Assembly: GCA_948144175.1 (NCBI GenBank)
Contig: CANXME010002181.1
Span: 992,001 to 1,056,000 of the forward strand
Origin: Closterium sp. NIES-65
Lineage: Eukaryota; Streptophyta; Zygnematophyceae; Desmidiales; Closteriaceae
Length of the DNA: 64,000 bases
Direction of reading: 5' to 3'
The first letter of the stretch is position 1. Each line of letters begins with the position of its first letter. Position numbers and translations under genes: made by a program. The notes under the pieces are model-generated. The model was not told the origin of the DNA. It did not search any database and was given only the letters and a program-made list of their open reading frames with translations. This document shows positions 55,980 through 64,000 of the stretch, in pieces.

Positions 55980-56212
55980 CACCCCCATAGGCAAAGTGGG
56001 GGAGAACTAGGGGTCACAAGACCAGTCAAGGCAAAGCAAGGCAAAACAAGCTCAGGGTGGATCTCAAGGATACCACACAAGTTCCGAGCACAAGCAAGTG
56101 GTCACAAGACCAGTTCACATGCAGGTCTATAATAGAGCAAAAGGTACAATGATCACAACCTAACAAGAGTAAACATGCAGGTATATATATAGAGATCGCA
56201 GTACAAACAGAC

Positions 56213-59200
56213 TCAACAAGTAAGCAAGTGAGGTCCAGTAGGCACAAGGCCTAGAAGAGTGCAAAAGCACTGATGGTCACAAGGCTGAAGCGCCTTGGTG
56301 AACACATCAGCAGTGTTGGCCTCAGAGGCCACGTAACGCAGACGAAGCTGACCACGCTGCTGCAGCTCTCGAGCAAGGAAGTAACGCAGAGCAATGTGCT
56401 TCGTTCTGTGCTCCAGTCTGTGCTCCTCACACAAGGCAATGGCTGCCTTGTTGTCGACATACAGCACTGGAGGAGAACGAGGCTGCTCTCCAAGGTCGGT
56501 CAGCAAGTAGGTGAGCAAGCGTAGCTCCTGAGCCGCCATGGCTGTGGCGTAGATCTCAGCCTCACAACTGGAGCTGAGAACAGAAGAAGAGCGAGAAGAA
56601 CGCCAAGAAACAGATTCAGAGCCAATACTGAAGGAGTAACCCTGAGACGACCGCTGAGTAGCCTGGTCGTCTGCCCAAGAAGCGTCTGAGTGCCCAGTGA
56701 GAACAACTGGGACTCGCCCTCCAAGCACTAGCCCCATGCCCGAAGTACTGCACAAGTAGCGCAACACCCTCTTAGCTGCATCCATGTGCTCCTTCCGCTG
56801 ACGGCCGGGAGCGACATAGCGTGCAAGAATGCTGAGAGGGTATGCAAGGTCTAGTCGAGTGCAGGTCATCAGGTACATGAGGCAACCCACAAGCTCTGGA
56901 TATGGGCCACTCGGCTCTACGGACTCATCCGAAGGCAGAGCTGAGAGCAAGTGACCGGTAGGCAGAGGAGTGGGCTGAGGTGAGGAGTACGTGAAGCGGA
57001 AGCGCTGAAGGACCTGCTGCACCATGTGTGACTGAGTCGAGGTGATGGTGCGGCGTGCTCTGTCCCGGGTGATCCGCAAGCCAAGATAGCTTCGCAGTTC
57101 ACCCAGGTCTGTGCACATGTGTCTCTTCTGCAGCTCCAACTTCACGTGGGCGAGTGCCACAGTGTCAGCAGTAGCAAAGACCAAGTCGTCGACGTACACA
57201 AGGACGTAGAACGGCGGCAGTGAGGTGTCGGTGCGTAGAAACAGCGACGGGTCAGCAGTAGAAAGCGCGAACCCAAGAGCCGCAAGCGTAGTCCTCACTG
57301 TGTCGTGCCACTCACGAGGCGCCTGGCGGAGACCGTAGACTGGCCGTCGGAGGCTCCACTGGGTACCAGGAGGGAACGACCCAGTGAAGCCAGGTGGACG
57401 GCGCAGCCAGATCTCCTCGTGCAGGCTGCCCTGCAGAAAGGCAGTGCTGAAGTCAAGCGAGTGGAGCTCGTAGTCACGCTGATTGGCGACGTGCAGCAGA
57501 ACCCGAAGAGTGGTCATCTTCAGGGTCGGGGAGAAGGTCTGGAAGAAGTCAACTCCCTCTCGCTGACTAAAGCCTCGTGCAACGTAACGCGCCTTGAAGA
57601 CAGGCGGAGAGCCCGGCGGCCGCTTCACCCTGAAAATCCACATGCCACTGACGATGTTCGCCCCAGGTGGGGGAACCTCGTCGACGTAGGTGCCTGTGGA
57701 CTTCCAGGAAGCCATCTCTATGTCCATGGCTGACTGCCACTGAGAGGAGTAGGGACCGGCCATCGCCTCTGCGTAAGAGCGTGGGGTCGGGATGTCTGGT
57801 GCATCCGGGTCTCCCTCAGGGGCAACAAGCATGGACACGAGATGGGGCAAAGCGGCAGCAAAGCACTCAAACTCCTCCTGCCTGTCCTCAAGGAGGTCAG
57901 TGCCAAGAGCACACTCACCCCCGACGGACGGAGGATAGACAGACTCAGACTCAGCAACTAGGCTAGCAGCGTAGTCTAGACAACAGCGAGCAGCAAAGTC
58001 GACAAGCTCAGCACCTAAGGCAGTCGCAGCAGCAGACTCAAAGGAAGGGTCAGTGACAACAGTAGCCAGGAGACGCGTGACAGTAGGACTGGCAGCACGA
58101 AGAGAGTCTGACCCAGGGTCAGCAAGAGCAGGAAGAGAAGAAGCAGGAGGAGACGGCAGTGGGACACGCTGTGGAGCAGTGGACGGACGAAGCGCCATCC
58201 GGTGAGTGCCTGGGACAACAGGAAGACTCTGACGCTGGACACCACTGCTAGAGAGAGCAGGGCGGACAGGTGACGCAGGGCGAGACTCAGGCTCACGACG
58301 CTCAGTAAGACCTCCAGTCGGACCAGTGTAAGGAGCAGGACCAGGGAGAGAGGAGGCAGACGGAGGAGGGAGCTGACCAAGAACCTGCTGCAGGAGCGGA
58401 ACGAAGTACGGCCGCGACCGAGCAGCGACACCAGAGTCAGCAGGAACACCCGCCCTAGGGTCCGCAGCAGCAGCGGCAGCTCCACCACTTGAGTCCTCAG
58501 CCTGAGCTGCAGCTCCAACGCCCGGGTCCGCAGTACCAGCAGCAGCTCCAACGCCCGGGTCTGCAGCACCAGCGGCAGCTCCAACGCTCGGGTCCTCAGC
58601 ACCAGCAGCAGCTCCAACGGCAGTGGGGTCCGCAACACGAGGCACGCCACTCCAAAGAGTGCAGCGCCGCTCGTACCACTCACGGATCCGCTCGCGGGAG
58701 GGGAGCTCCCTAACGGGAGAAGAAGCACTAGTACCAGTCCCAGCAGTACGTCCGGCACGAGTGGAACCTCTCCGGAGGCTGCAGTACTCTAAGTACCACG
58801 TACGCAGCTGCTCCGACGAGAGGGCTCCTCCAGGAGTAGGACTCCCAGTGCTAGTACCTCCAGACCCAGAACCCCCAGACTCCGGACTCTGCGGCTCAGC
58901 ACCACAAGGCTCCACACCCTGAGACACGCCTGAGGGAGCGGCACCCTGAGGGGGGAGGGGGTCTGCAACAGCAGCACCTGGCGCGAGGAAGAGAGGTGGG
59001 GGGGGAAGCGGGGCAGTGCGGTAGGGGAAGAGGAAGTAGTAGGGGACGGACTCGTCAAAAGTGACGTCCTGGGAGGGCAAGACTCGGCGCGAGGTGGCGT
59101 GGTAAAACTGCCAACCAGACGCGTCTGGGACAAAGCCGAGGAAGATGCAGGGAACAGCACGGGAAGAGAGCTTGTCCGCAGACGAATCGCGGACAAAAGC

Positions 59201-60466
59201 TCGAGACCCCCAGACCCGGAAACGCGACGCATCGCCAACCTCCCCCGTCCACAGCAGTGTGGGCGAGGTCTCCGGCAAGGAGACACGGGGCCAGAGGTTG
59301 AGCTGGTGCGCAGCGTACCGGACCGCAAACGGCCACAGAAAGTGGGGGGCAGCCGCATGGATCAAGGAGGTACGGGCGACCTCCATGACCAGGCCAATGC
59401 GACGCTCCGCAACCCCATTCTGCTGTGGAGAGGCCGGAAGCGTGAGCGGCAGCTCAATGCCGTGCTCAGCACAGAAGGCTGCCAAGAGGTCGGAGGAGAA
59501 CTCACCACCTCTGTCAGAGTGCAAGCGCAGGACAGGAAAGTCCGAGTGAAAACGCTCGCTGAGCTGGAGAGGGGCTCTGCGGATCCAAGGGATCAAGACA
59601 TCAGGGACCTCACCCTTGGTGCGCAAGGGGAAGACCGTGGTGTAGCGCGAGTAGTCGTCAACAACTATCAGGAAGTACCTCTCCTGACCCTGACCACGGA
59701 CGCGGGCTGGGCCCCACACGTCCATGTGGAGTGTCTGCAAGGGAGCAGTCGTCGGGGGGGACGAGGAGGAGTGAGGAGCGGCGCGGTGCCGTCCCTCGAC
59801 ACAGGGGAGACAGGTAGGAGCAGGCGAGGGTGGGAGGGCAGGAAGGACCCTGGGCAGGCCAGAGACAAGGTACCGGGAGTGCATGGCACGAAGCCGCTGC
59901 ACAGACGGGTGGCCAAGGCGGTGGTGCCAGAGGACAGTCTCGTGTGCCAAAGAGCGGCACGAGCAGGGGGCGGACAGCTGACCTGACGCGGACGCGGACG
60001 CAGTCGCAGCAACCTGAGGGGACGCAGTAGTCAGTGTGTACAGGTTCGACCCCGGCTGCCGAGTGAAGGTAGCCAAGTGACGGCCCATACGAGCACACGT
60101 GCAGTGTGTCACGCGCTCGTAGGCAGGGGTGAACTGGTGAACACCCCCGACCTGGAGAGCACATCCTGCCACCAAGTTCGTAGAGAACAAGGGGAGGTGG
60201 AGACCTGACAGTGTGCCCGACGGGACCGCAGGGCAGGGAAGGACAGTGGAAGAGGTCGCAATGACCGGACCCCCAGAGGGGTCAGCAAGTGAGACAGCAA
60301 CTGGCCGAGCAAGCGGCTCAAGGGCAGTGCGGTCACGAAAGAAGCAGCGAGAAGCACCTGAGTCCAGTGCGAAGGTGTGCAGTGCGGCAGTCGACGCAGT
60401 ACCAGGGGGGGGAGACATACGAGCACCTAGAGCAGCAGCCTCACCAGCACCTGGGGTAGCCGACAC
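56213..60466 (-). CDS. Copia J pol polyprotein: protease, integrase, RT, RNase H
   Basis: This is an uninterrupted frame of 1417 residues, and the same frame extends upstream to about 60515. Protease: FALDSGASRCFF, catalytic Asp at residue 35. Integrase: zinc finger VLWHHRLGHPSV and CLPCVEGRHR, core Asp in HMDVWGP (about 249), Asp in HSDRGGEF (318) and Glu in GVAERRIG (354), an exact D,D(35)E. A Gly/Ala/Asp spacer (AAAGAADPGVG units, about residues 600-690) precedes the pre-RT block. RT: GMWIFRVKR, AFLQGSLHEEIW, YVDD at about residue 1090. RNase H: LTGHSDASWADD, SSCEAEIYA, YVDNKAAIAL, ending at a stop at 56213. All catalytic residues are present, so this is the likeliest source of active enzymes in the window. 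It lacks a start codon of its own because it is normally made as a gag fusion. Confidence 0.93.
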   Translation of the reverse strand: MSATPGAGEAAALGARMSPPPGTASTAALHTFALDSGASRCFFRDRTALEPLARPVAVSLADPSGGPVIATSSTVLPCPAVPSGTLSGLHLPLFSTNLVAGCALQVGGVHQFTPAYERVTHCTCARMGRHLATFTRQPGSNLYTLTTASPQVAATASASASGQLSAPCSCRSLAHETVLWHHRLGHPSVQRLRAMHSRYLVSGLPRVLPALPPSPAPTCLPCVEGRHRAAPHSSSSPPTTAPLQTLHMDVWGPARVRGQGQERYFLIVVDDYSRYTTVFPLRTKGEVPDVLIPWIRRAPLQLSERFHSDFPVLRLHSDRGGEFSSDLLAAFCAEHGIELPLTLPASPQQNGVAERRIGLVMEVARTSLIHAAAPHFLWPFAVRYAAHQLNLWPRVSLPETSPTLLWTGEVGDASRFRVWGSRAFVRDSSADKLSSRAVPCIFLGFVPDASGWQFYHATSRRVLPSQDVTFDESVPYYFLFPYRTAPLPPPPLFLAPGAAVADPLPPQGAAPSGVSQGVEPCGAEPQSPESGGSGSGGTSTGSPTPGGALSSEQLRTWYLEYCSLRRGSTRAGRTAGTGTSASSPVRELPSRERIREWYERRCTLWSGVPRVADPTAVGAAAGAEDPSVGAAAGAADPGVGAAAGTADPGVGAAAQAEDSSGGAAAAAADPRAGVPADSGVAARSRPYFVPLLQQVLGQLPPPSASSLPGPAPYTGPTGGLTERREPESRPASPVRPALSSSGVQRQSLPVVPGTHRMALRPSTAPQRVPLPSPPASSLPALADPGSDSLRAASPTVTRLLATVVTDPSFESAAATALGAELVDFAARCCLDYAASLVAESESVYPPSVGGECALGTDLLEDRQEEFECFAAALPHLVSMLVAPEGDPDAPDIPTPRSYAEAMAGPYSSQWQSAMDIEMASWKSTGTYVDEVPPPGANIVSGMWIFRVKRPPGSPPVFKARYVARGFSQREGVDFFQTFSPTLKMTTLRVLLHVANQRDYELHSLDFSTAFLQGSLHEEIWLRRPPGFTGSFPPGTQWSLRRPVYGLRQAPREWHDTVRTTLAALGFALSTADPSLFLRTDTSLPPFYVLVYVDDLVFATADTVALAHVKLELQKRHMCTDLGELRSYLGLRITRDRARRTITSTQSHMVQQVLQRFRFTYSSPQPTPLPTGHLLSALPSDESVEPSGPYPELVGCLMYLMTCTRLDLAYPLSILARYVAPGRQRKEHMDAAKRVLRYLCSTSGMGLVLGGRVPVVLTGHSDASWADDQATQRSSQGYSFSIGSESVSWRSSRSSSVLSSSCEAEIYATAMAAQELRLLTYLLTDLGEQPRSPPVLYVDNKAAIALCEEHRLEHRTKHIALRYFLARELQQRGQLRLRYVASEANTADVFTKALQPCDHQCFCTLLGLVPTGPHLLTC

Positions 60467-60528
60467 GCGAGTACCTGGAGCGGCAGACGCACTGGCCCTA
60501 ATGCCCAGGTCGGGCGGTCATTGCGACC

Positions 60529-61869
60529 TCACAAGTACTCGGCACCCTCTCCACTAGTAGACATCACATACATGGCAGATAGAATAGCATCAAAGTCTAG
60601 AGCATAGATATCAATCCCCTTCTTCAGGAGATCAAGCCAGCGGGGCAGCTCAGTGGCCTGAGGGAACTGAACACGCCAAGCGTCGTCGAGACGAGAGAAA
60701 CAGCGCTGTGTGGCGTGCAGTCGTCCACACTGCTGACCAGTGCGGTCACCAGTGCGAATGACGTACGTGCAGCTAAGACCACCCCCACCCCCGTGCTGAG
60801 AGTACCACTCACGGACCTCCTGGGGCGAGGGAGTGTGCTGCTGGCCCTGGCCACCGCCAGTGCCTCCACGGCCACCACCACCGCTGCCACCTCCTCGACC
60901 ACCCCAACCCCTGCCGCCGCCTCGTCCACCGCCACCCCAACCGCCGCCTCCACTCTTGCCACCTCCCCCGCCGCCGCCGCCACCACCTCCACCGCTACCA
61001 CTCGCCCCTCCAGCCGAGCCACCACCCCCACTGCCTCCACCGCCCCCACCGCCGCCTCCCCCGCCGTCACTGCTACCACCCTTGCCCCCCTTGCCCTTGC
61101 CGCTGCGGCGCCCGCTTGAGGCAGACGCAGCGCCGACCTTCTCAGCACCGAGAAGGTCGACAGCACCAGCAGAAGCAACAAAGGGAAGAAGGGGGGAAGG
61201 AGAACACCCCTCAAAGAACGAGGTACGGGGGTCGCCACGAGAGGCACCTACAGCGACTATGCTAGTCTCAGCTGAAAGGAGCTCCTTCTCGAGGAGGGCA
61301 ATGGTGAGCTCAGTGGGGCAACGAGCTAGGAAGTGGTCCCTTACAGCACGCAGTGTGTCAGGGAGGCGGGTGACTAGGTGGTAGAGAGTGAGCCAGAGTG
61401 GAGGGGGGTGCGTGGTAAGGAACTCAGCAGGCATGGCGGCACGGAAGCGGGCCTCACTAGTGCGGAGGTGCGTGATGAGGTTAGCGACTGTGTGAAAGGA
61501 GGCCAGGTCGGGAAACAGGTAGGGGAGGGAGAGACGGCCTAGTGCGGCAGAGGCAGGTGAGGAGTAGCGAGCAACGACCGCTGTGTACAGTGTTTGTGCA
61601 GTCTTGTGCTGGCCAAAGTGCTCGCGTTCGTCTATCGGCAGGGAGTTGCGAATGGCGAAGCGAGCGTGGGCATCACGAGTCTGCCACTGTGAGCGAGCAG
61701 TGCTGTCAGCAGTAGCAGCAGGGGCAGTGACATGGCCTAGGGCGTGATCGTACAGTGAGATGTCATCCTTGGCTGTGAGCTGTAGGTAGAGGTGCAGGTT
61801 ATCGAGCCAGGTGTCGAACTTCACAGGGCGGCCCTCAGCATCGAACACGAGAACCTGTGGGCTAGCCAT
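60529..61869 (-). CDS. Copia J gag: capsid and nucleocapsid
   Basis: The ATG at 61869 (MASPQVLVFDAEGRPVKFD) starts a 446-residue frame. The capsid part includes WLDNLHLYLQL, HFGQHKTAQTLYTAVVARY, LITHLRTSEARFRAAMPAEF and LWLTLYHLVTRLPDTLRAV. A Gly/Ser-rich tract of more than 100 residues lies at about residues 240-340. The knuckle CTYVIRTGDRTGQQC, then H and C (C-X13-C-X3-H-X4-C), is followed by FDAILSAMYVM. TGA at 60529-60531 ends the frame. Relatives B and H run straight on into protease at this point. Here the junction CFPPD is scrambled and pol lies in the -1 phase, starting only after a TGA at 60518-60520. Hence this copy separates gag from pol. Confidence 0.9.
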   Translation of the reverse strand: MASPQVLVFDAEGRPVKFDTWLDNLHLYLQLTAKDDISLYDHALGHVTAPAATADSTARSQWQTRDAHARFAIRNSLPIDEREHFGQHKTAQTLYTAVVARYSSPASAALGRLSLPYLFPDLASFHTVANLITHLRTSEARFRAAMPAEFLTTHPPPLWLTLYHLVTRLPDTLRAVRDHFLARCPTELTIALLEKELLSAETSIVAVGASRGDPRTSFFEGCSPSPLLPFVASAGAVDLLGAEKVGAASASSGRRSGKGKGGKGGSSDGGGGGGGGGGGSGGGGSAGGASGSGGGGGGGGGGGGKSGGGGWGGGGRGGGRGWGGRGGGSGGGGRGGTGGGQGQQHTPSPQEVREWYSQHGGGGGLSCTYVIRTGDRTGQQCGRLHATQRCFSRLDDAWRVQFPQATELPRWLDLLKKGIDIYALDFDAILSAMYVMSTSGEGAEYL

Positions 61870-62790
61870 AGGAACAGTAGAAAAAAAAAAAGCAGCAGTA
61901 GCAGTAGCAGTAGCAGGTAGGACGAACCAGGTAGGGCAGGGCGGTGCGGCTCGGTTCAGGTCGGGTCGCGGCTCGGCTGGGTGGCGCGGCTCGGTTCAGG
62001 GCGCGCGGCTCGGCTCGGGGCGCGCGGCTCGGGTCACGGCGGGGACGGGCCGCCCGGTCTCCCTCGTGTGCTGCGGCGGGAACGGGCCGCCCGGGGCCTC
62101 TAGGTGGTGGGCACGGGGCCGATCGAGGCCTGAGCGCGGCTAGCGCGGGGCCAAACGGGGCCTTGACGGGGCCTGAACGGGGCTAGCGCGGGGCCGACGG
62201 GGCCTGAAACGGAGCCGACGGGGCCTGAAACGGGGCTAGCGCGGGCCCGATCGGGGCCTGAATGGGGCTAGCGCGGGGCCGACGGGGCCTGAGACGGGGC
62301 TAGCGCGGGCCGACGGGGCCTGAGAGGGGCTAGCGCGGGGCCGACGGGGCCTGAAACGGGGCTAGCGCGGGCCGACGGGGCCTAAGAGGGGCTAGCGCGG
62401 GGCCGACGGGGCCTGACACGGGGCCGACGGGGCCTGAAACGGGGCTAGCGCGGGTCGACGGGGCCTGAGAGGGGCTAGCGCGGGGCCGACGGGGCCTGAA
62501 ACGGGGCTAGCGCGGGCCGACGGGGCCTGAGAGGGGCTAGCGCGGGGCCGACGGGGCCTGAAACGGGGCCGACGGGGCCTGAATCGGGGCTAGCGCGGGC
62601 CGACGGGGCCTGAGAGAGGCTAGCGCGGGGCCGTCGGGGCCTGAACGGGGCTAGTGCGGGGCCGTCAAGAGGGGCCTCTAGGGGCGTGACACGCCGAGGC
62701 GCCCTAGGGCACAGGTAGGTAGGTAGGTAGGTAGGTAGGTAGGTAGTTACGTAGTGGTGGGCCCTTATAAAATTTCGGTCCTAGGAAGGA
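61870..62790 (-). other. G+C-rich leader of copia J
   Basis: Between PBS and gag lie, from right to left, a tetranucleotide run and a large array at about 62140-62660, built from GGGGCTAGCGCGGGCCGAC and GGGGCCTGAAACGGGGC modules alternating every 30-55 bp. A more irregular G+C-rich part follows (61940-62140). A short A-run lies next to the gag ATG (61881-61891). No reading frame is conserved with other copies. Confidence 0.8.
62702..62746. repeat. (AGGT)n microsatellite in copia J leader
   Basis: About ten copies of AGGT occur in a row, ending in AGTTACGTAG. They lie in the leader, not in flanking DNA. Confidence 0.9.
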
Positions 62791-62937
62791 CCTGCTCTAT
62801 ACCATGTTGGAATAACTGAACAGGAAATGAATGAACTAGCAGTGAAATGAGTACAAGTACCTAACCCTAGAATTGTATACCCCCTATAGGCTAACCCATT
62901 GTAGCCTAAACTAACACAACATATATAATGTTTGACA
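62791..62937 (-). repeat. 5' LTR (62805-62937) and PBS of copia J
   Basis: On the minus strand the LTR starts TGTCAAACATTATATATG and ends TATTCCAACA, and TGGTATAGAGC (62804-62794) follows at once as PBS. As in B and H, the PBS lacks one C of the classic plant sequence. Confidence 0.92.
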
Positions 62938-62972
62938 AGAGAAAGAACGAGAGAGCGACGGAGAACGAGAGA

Positions 62973-63064
<92 letters not shown>

Positions 63065-63123
63065 GAGAGAGAGATTGAGAGAGAAAGAAAACGAGAGAGA
63101 ACGAGAAAGAAAACGAGAGAGAG

Positions 63124-63190
<67 letters not shown>

Positions 63191-63205
63191 GAGAGAGAAT
63201 CACCT
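62938..63205. repeat. (GA)n microsatellite, right half
   Basis: GA repeats with AACGAGAG interruptions continue the tract that ends at 55846, confirming that copia J split one microsatellite. Confidence 0.92.
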
Positions 63206-63324
63206 AGTGACTTAGCCTCTCAAGCCTCCCCTAGCCTCCCTAGCCTCCCTAGTCCTAGTATAAAGGCCTCAGCAGGCCTTGTGGCCTCTTCATTATTCAG
63301 TTTTTGGTTGGGTTTCTCTCCTAA
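63206..63324. other. Short non-coding stretch after the GA tract
   Basis: CTAGCCTCCC-like short repeats (63215-63250) and a TATAAAGG motif near 63260 lie ahead of the LINE frame. The motif could be a TATA box, but nothing else supports a promoter. Confidence 0.4.
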
Positions 63325-64000
63325 CCAAGCGGCTCGCAGAGAGGGGAGAGAGAGAGGGTTGCGGCGTTACACACAAGCCCCCTCGCCGACCCAAGCTCTG
63401 CGACCCTGGCTGCCCTACGGGCGAAACACCCACCGTCAAGCGCCCCAACACCAGCATGGGTTACCGGGATCACTGACTCTGAGCTCCGTATCCCACTCAA
63501 GGCTCTGCGCGAAATCCTCGCGAAATGCCCGAATGGGGTAGGGGCAGGGCCCTCAAGCAGCTGTTTTGAACACCTACGAGACCCAGCCCTAGCGAACGAG
63601 GAGATCCTCCTGTTGCTGACGAACGTGGTAAATCGCCTCGCCGGCTCTTTCCAGAGTCAATCAGTCCGCGACCTCCTACTCCCCTCCCGGCCTTGGAAAA
63701 GCCTGGGGGAGGAGTTAGACCAATCGCAATAGGCGAGGCGTTGCTCCGCGTGGTGGCTAAAGCGGCGCTGCACAGCTTGGGCCCGAAAATCCGGGAATTT
63801 TTCCTACCCGTACAGTTCGGCGTGGCGGTTCCTGGGGGAGCGGAGTGTATTATCCACGCGGTTCGTTCTCTCCTTAAGGACGACGAGACCCGCGTAGCTC
63901 TACAGCTCGATGTGGAAAACGCATTTAACAGTGTAGAACGCGCGTCATTCCTCTCCGCCCTCCAGTGGTCTACTCTCAACACGTTGCTCCCGCTTGTCAC
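63325..64000 (+). pseudogene. LINE (non-LTR) reverse transcriptase, N-terminal part, cut by window edge
   Basis: The first frame (63325-63732) reads RVAALHTSPLADPSSATLAA, KHPPSSAPTPAWVTGITDSE, CFEHLRDPALANEEILLLL up to a TAG at 63730-63732. Near 63690 the frame shifts. RT motifs then run to the window end: LEKPGGGVRPIAIGEALLRV, QFGVAVPGGAECIIHAVR and catalytic motif A in LQLDVENAFNSVERASF. This is the finger and early palm region typical of LINE RT. The second catalytic motif (xxDD) would lie beyond 64000. A short GA tract (63340-63357) sits at the start of the coding similarity, as for the other LINE fragment. Confidence 0.85.

Larger units (their letters stand above)
55847..62937 (-). mobile_element. 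Copia element J, nearly intact
   Basis: LTRs of 133 bp lie at 55847-55979 (3') and 62805-62937 (5'), with five differences. AGAGA flanks both sides (55842-55846 and 62938-62942), though within GA repeats. On the minus strand J has PBS, 0.9-kb leader, gag (446 residues) and pol (1417 residues, uninterrupted), 3' UTR and polypurine tract. Only the gag-pol junction is damaged. J belongs to the same wide family as D, F, G and H but to a distinct subfamily (LTR starting TGTCAAAC, less repetitive spacer). Confidence 0.94.

Noticed and set aside
60530..60560. Programmed -1 frameshift between gag and pol of copia J
   Set aside because: Pol lies in the -1 phase, but its frame is closed by a TGA at 60518-60520, downstream of the gag stop, so the frames do not overlap. 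No slippery heptamer is seen. Relatives B and H are fused in one frame here.
62140..62660. CRISPR-like array in the copia J leader
   Set aside because: The units are G+C-rich tandem modules without unique spacers, inside a eukaryotic retrotransposon leader.
63255..63270. TATAAAGG as a promoter for the LINE
   Set aside because: The downstream LINE similarity begins without a start codon and looks 5'-truncated, so a promoter cannot be supported.

Overview
This window looks like eukaryotic nuclear DNA made almost entirely of retrotransposons. I find no bacterial operon, rRNA, tRNA, CRISPR array or clear host gene. The elements are Ty1/copia-type with plant-style primer-binding sites (PBS resembling the 3' end of initiator tRNA-Met), plus one Ty3/gypsy-type element and two non-LTR (LINE) fragments. 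The most likely source is a streptophyte or green alga. This is inferred from the PBS, the G+C-rich copia family and a retroelement-borne cytosine methyltransferase; the species cannot be named from the sequence.

Layout, left half. Copia B (minus strand, 5' LTR at 16004-16129) is the base layer. It has been split by three insertions: copia A (enters from the left edge and ends at 2090), a short pol-less LTR element E (2516-4239) and a different copia, C (5585-12011, 866-bp LTRs). A stretch of non-element DNA follows (16130-16874), with copia D (16875-24286, 123-bp LTRs, AAAAA duplication) inserted at its end.

Layout, middle. Copia F (24476-31234) is followed by 495 bp of apparently unique DNA. 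Copia G (31730-54687) then encloses copia H (34923-49529, minus, TTCCT duplication). H in turn encloses element I (36356-43622, minus). G is also a recombinant: its two LTRs belong to different subtypes and its integrase/spacer section occurs twice.

Layout, right end. A LINE 3' fragment lies between (GA)n tracts. Copia J (55847-62937, minus, AGAGA duplication) has landed inside the second tract. J is the best-preserved copy, with a 446-residue gag and an uninterrupted 1417-residue pol. After the tract a second LINE runs off the right edge.

Most important locus. Element I encodes gag, two zinc knuckles, protease, a DNMT3-like cytosine-5 methyltransferase, reverse transcriptase, RNase H and integrase in one long reading frame that is now broken. 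A methyltransferase carried inside a retrotransposon polyprotein has been reported for charophyte algae and dinoflagellates. This copy is also odd at its ends. It lacks a recognisable pair of LTRs, is bounded by TGTC/GACA termini, and sits in tandem, across a GC dinucleotide, with a 540-bp copy from which the whole coding region has been removed at a CTT microhomology.

Functional state. Nearly every copy carries stops, frameshifts or deletions. Only J approaches an autonomous element. Expression and activity cannot be judged from sequence alone.
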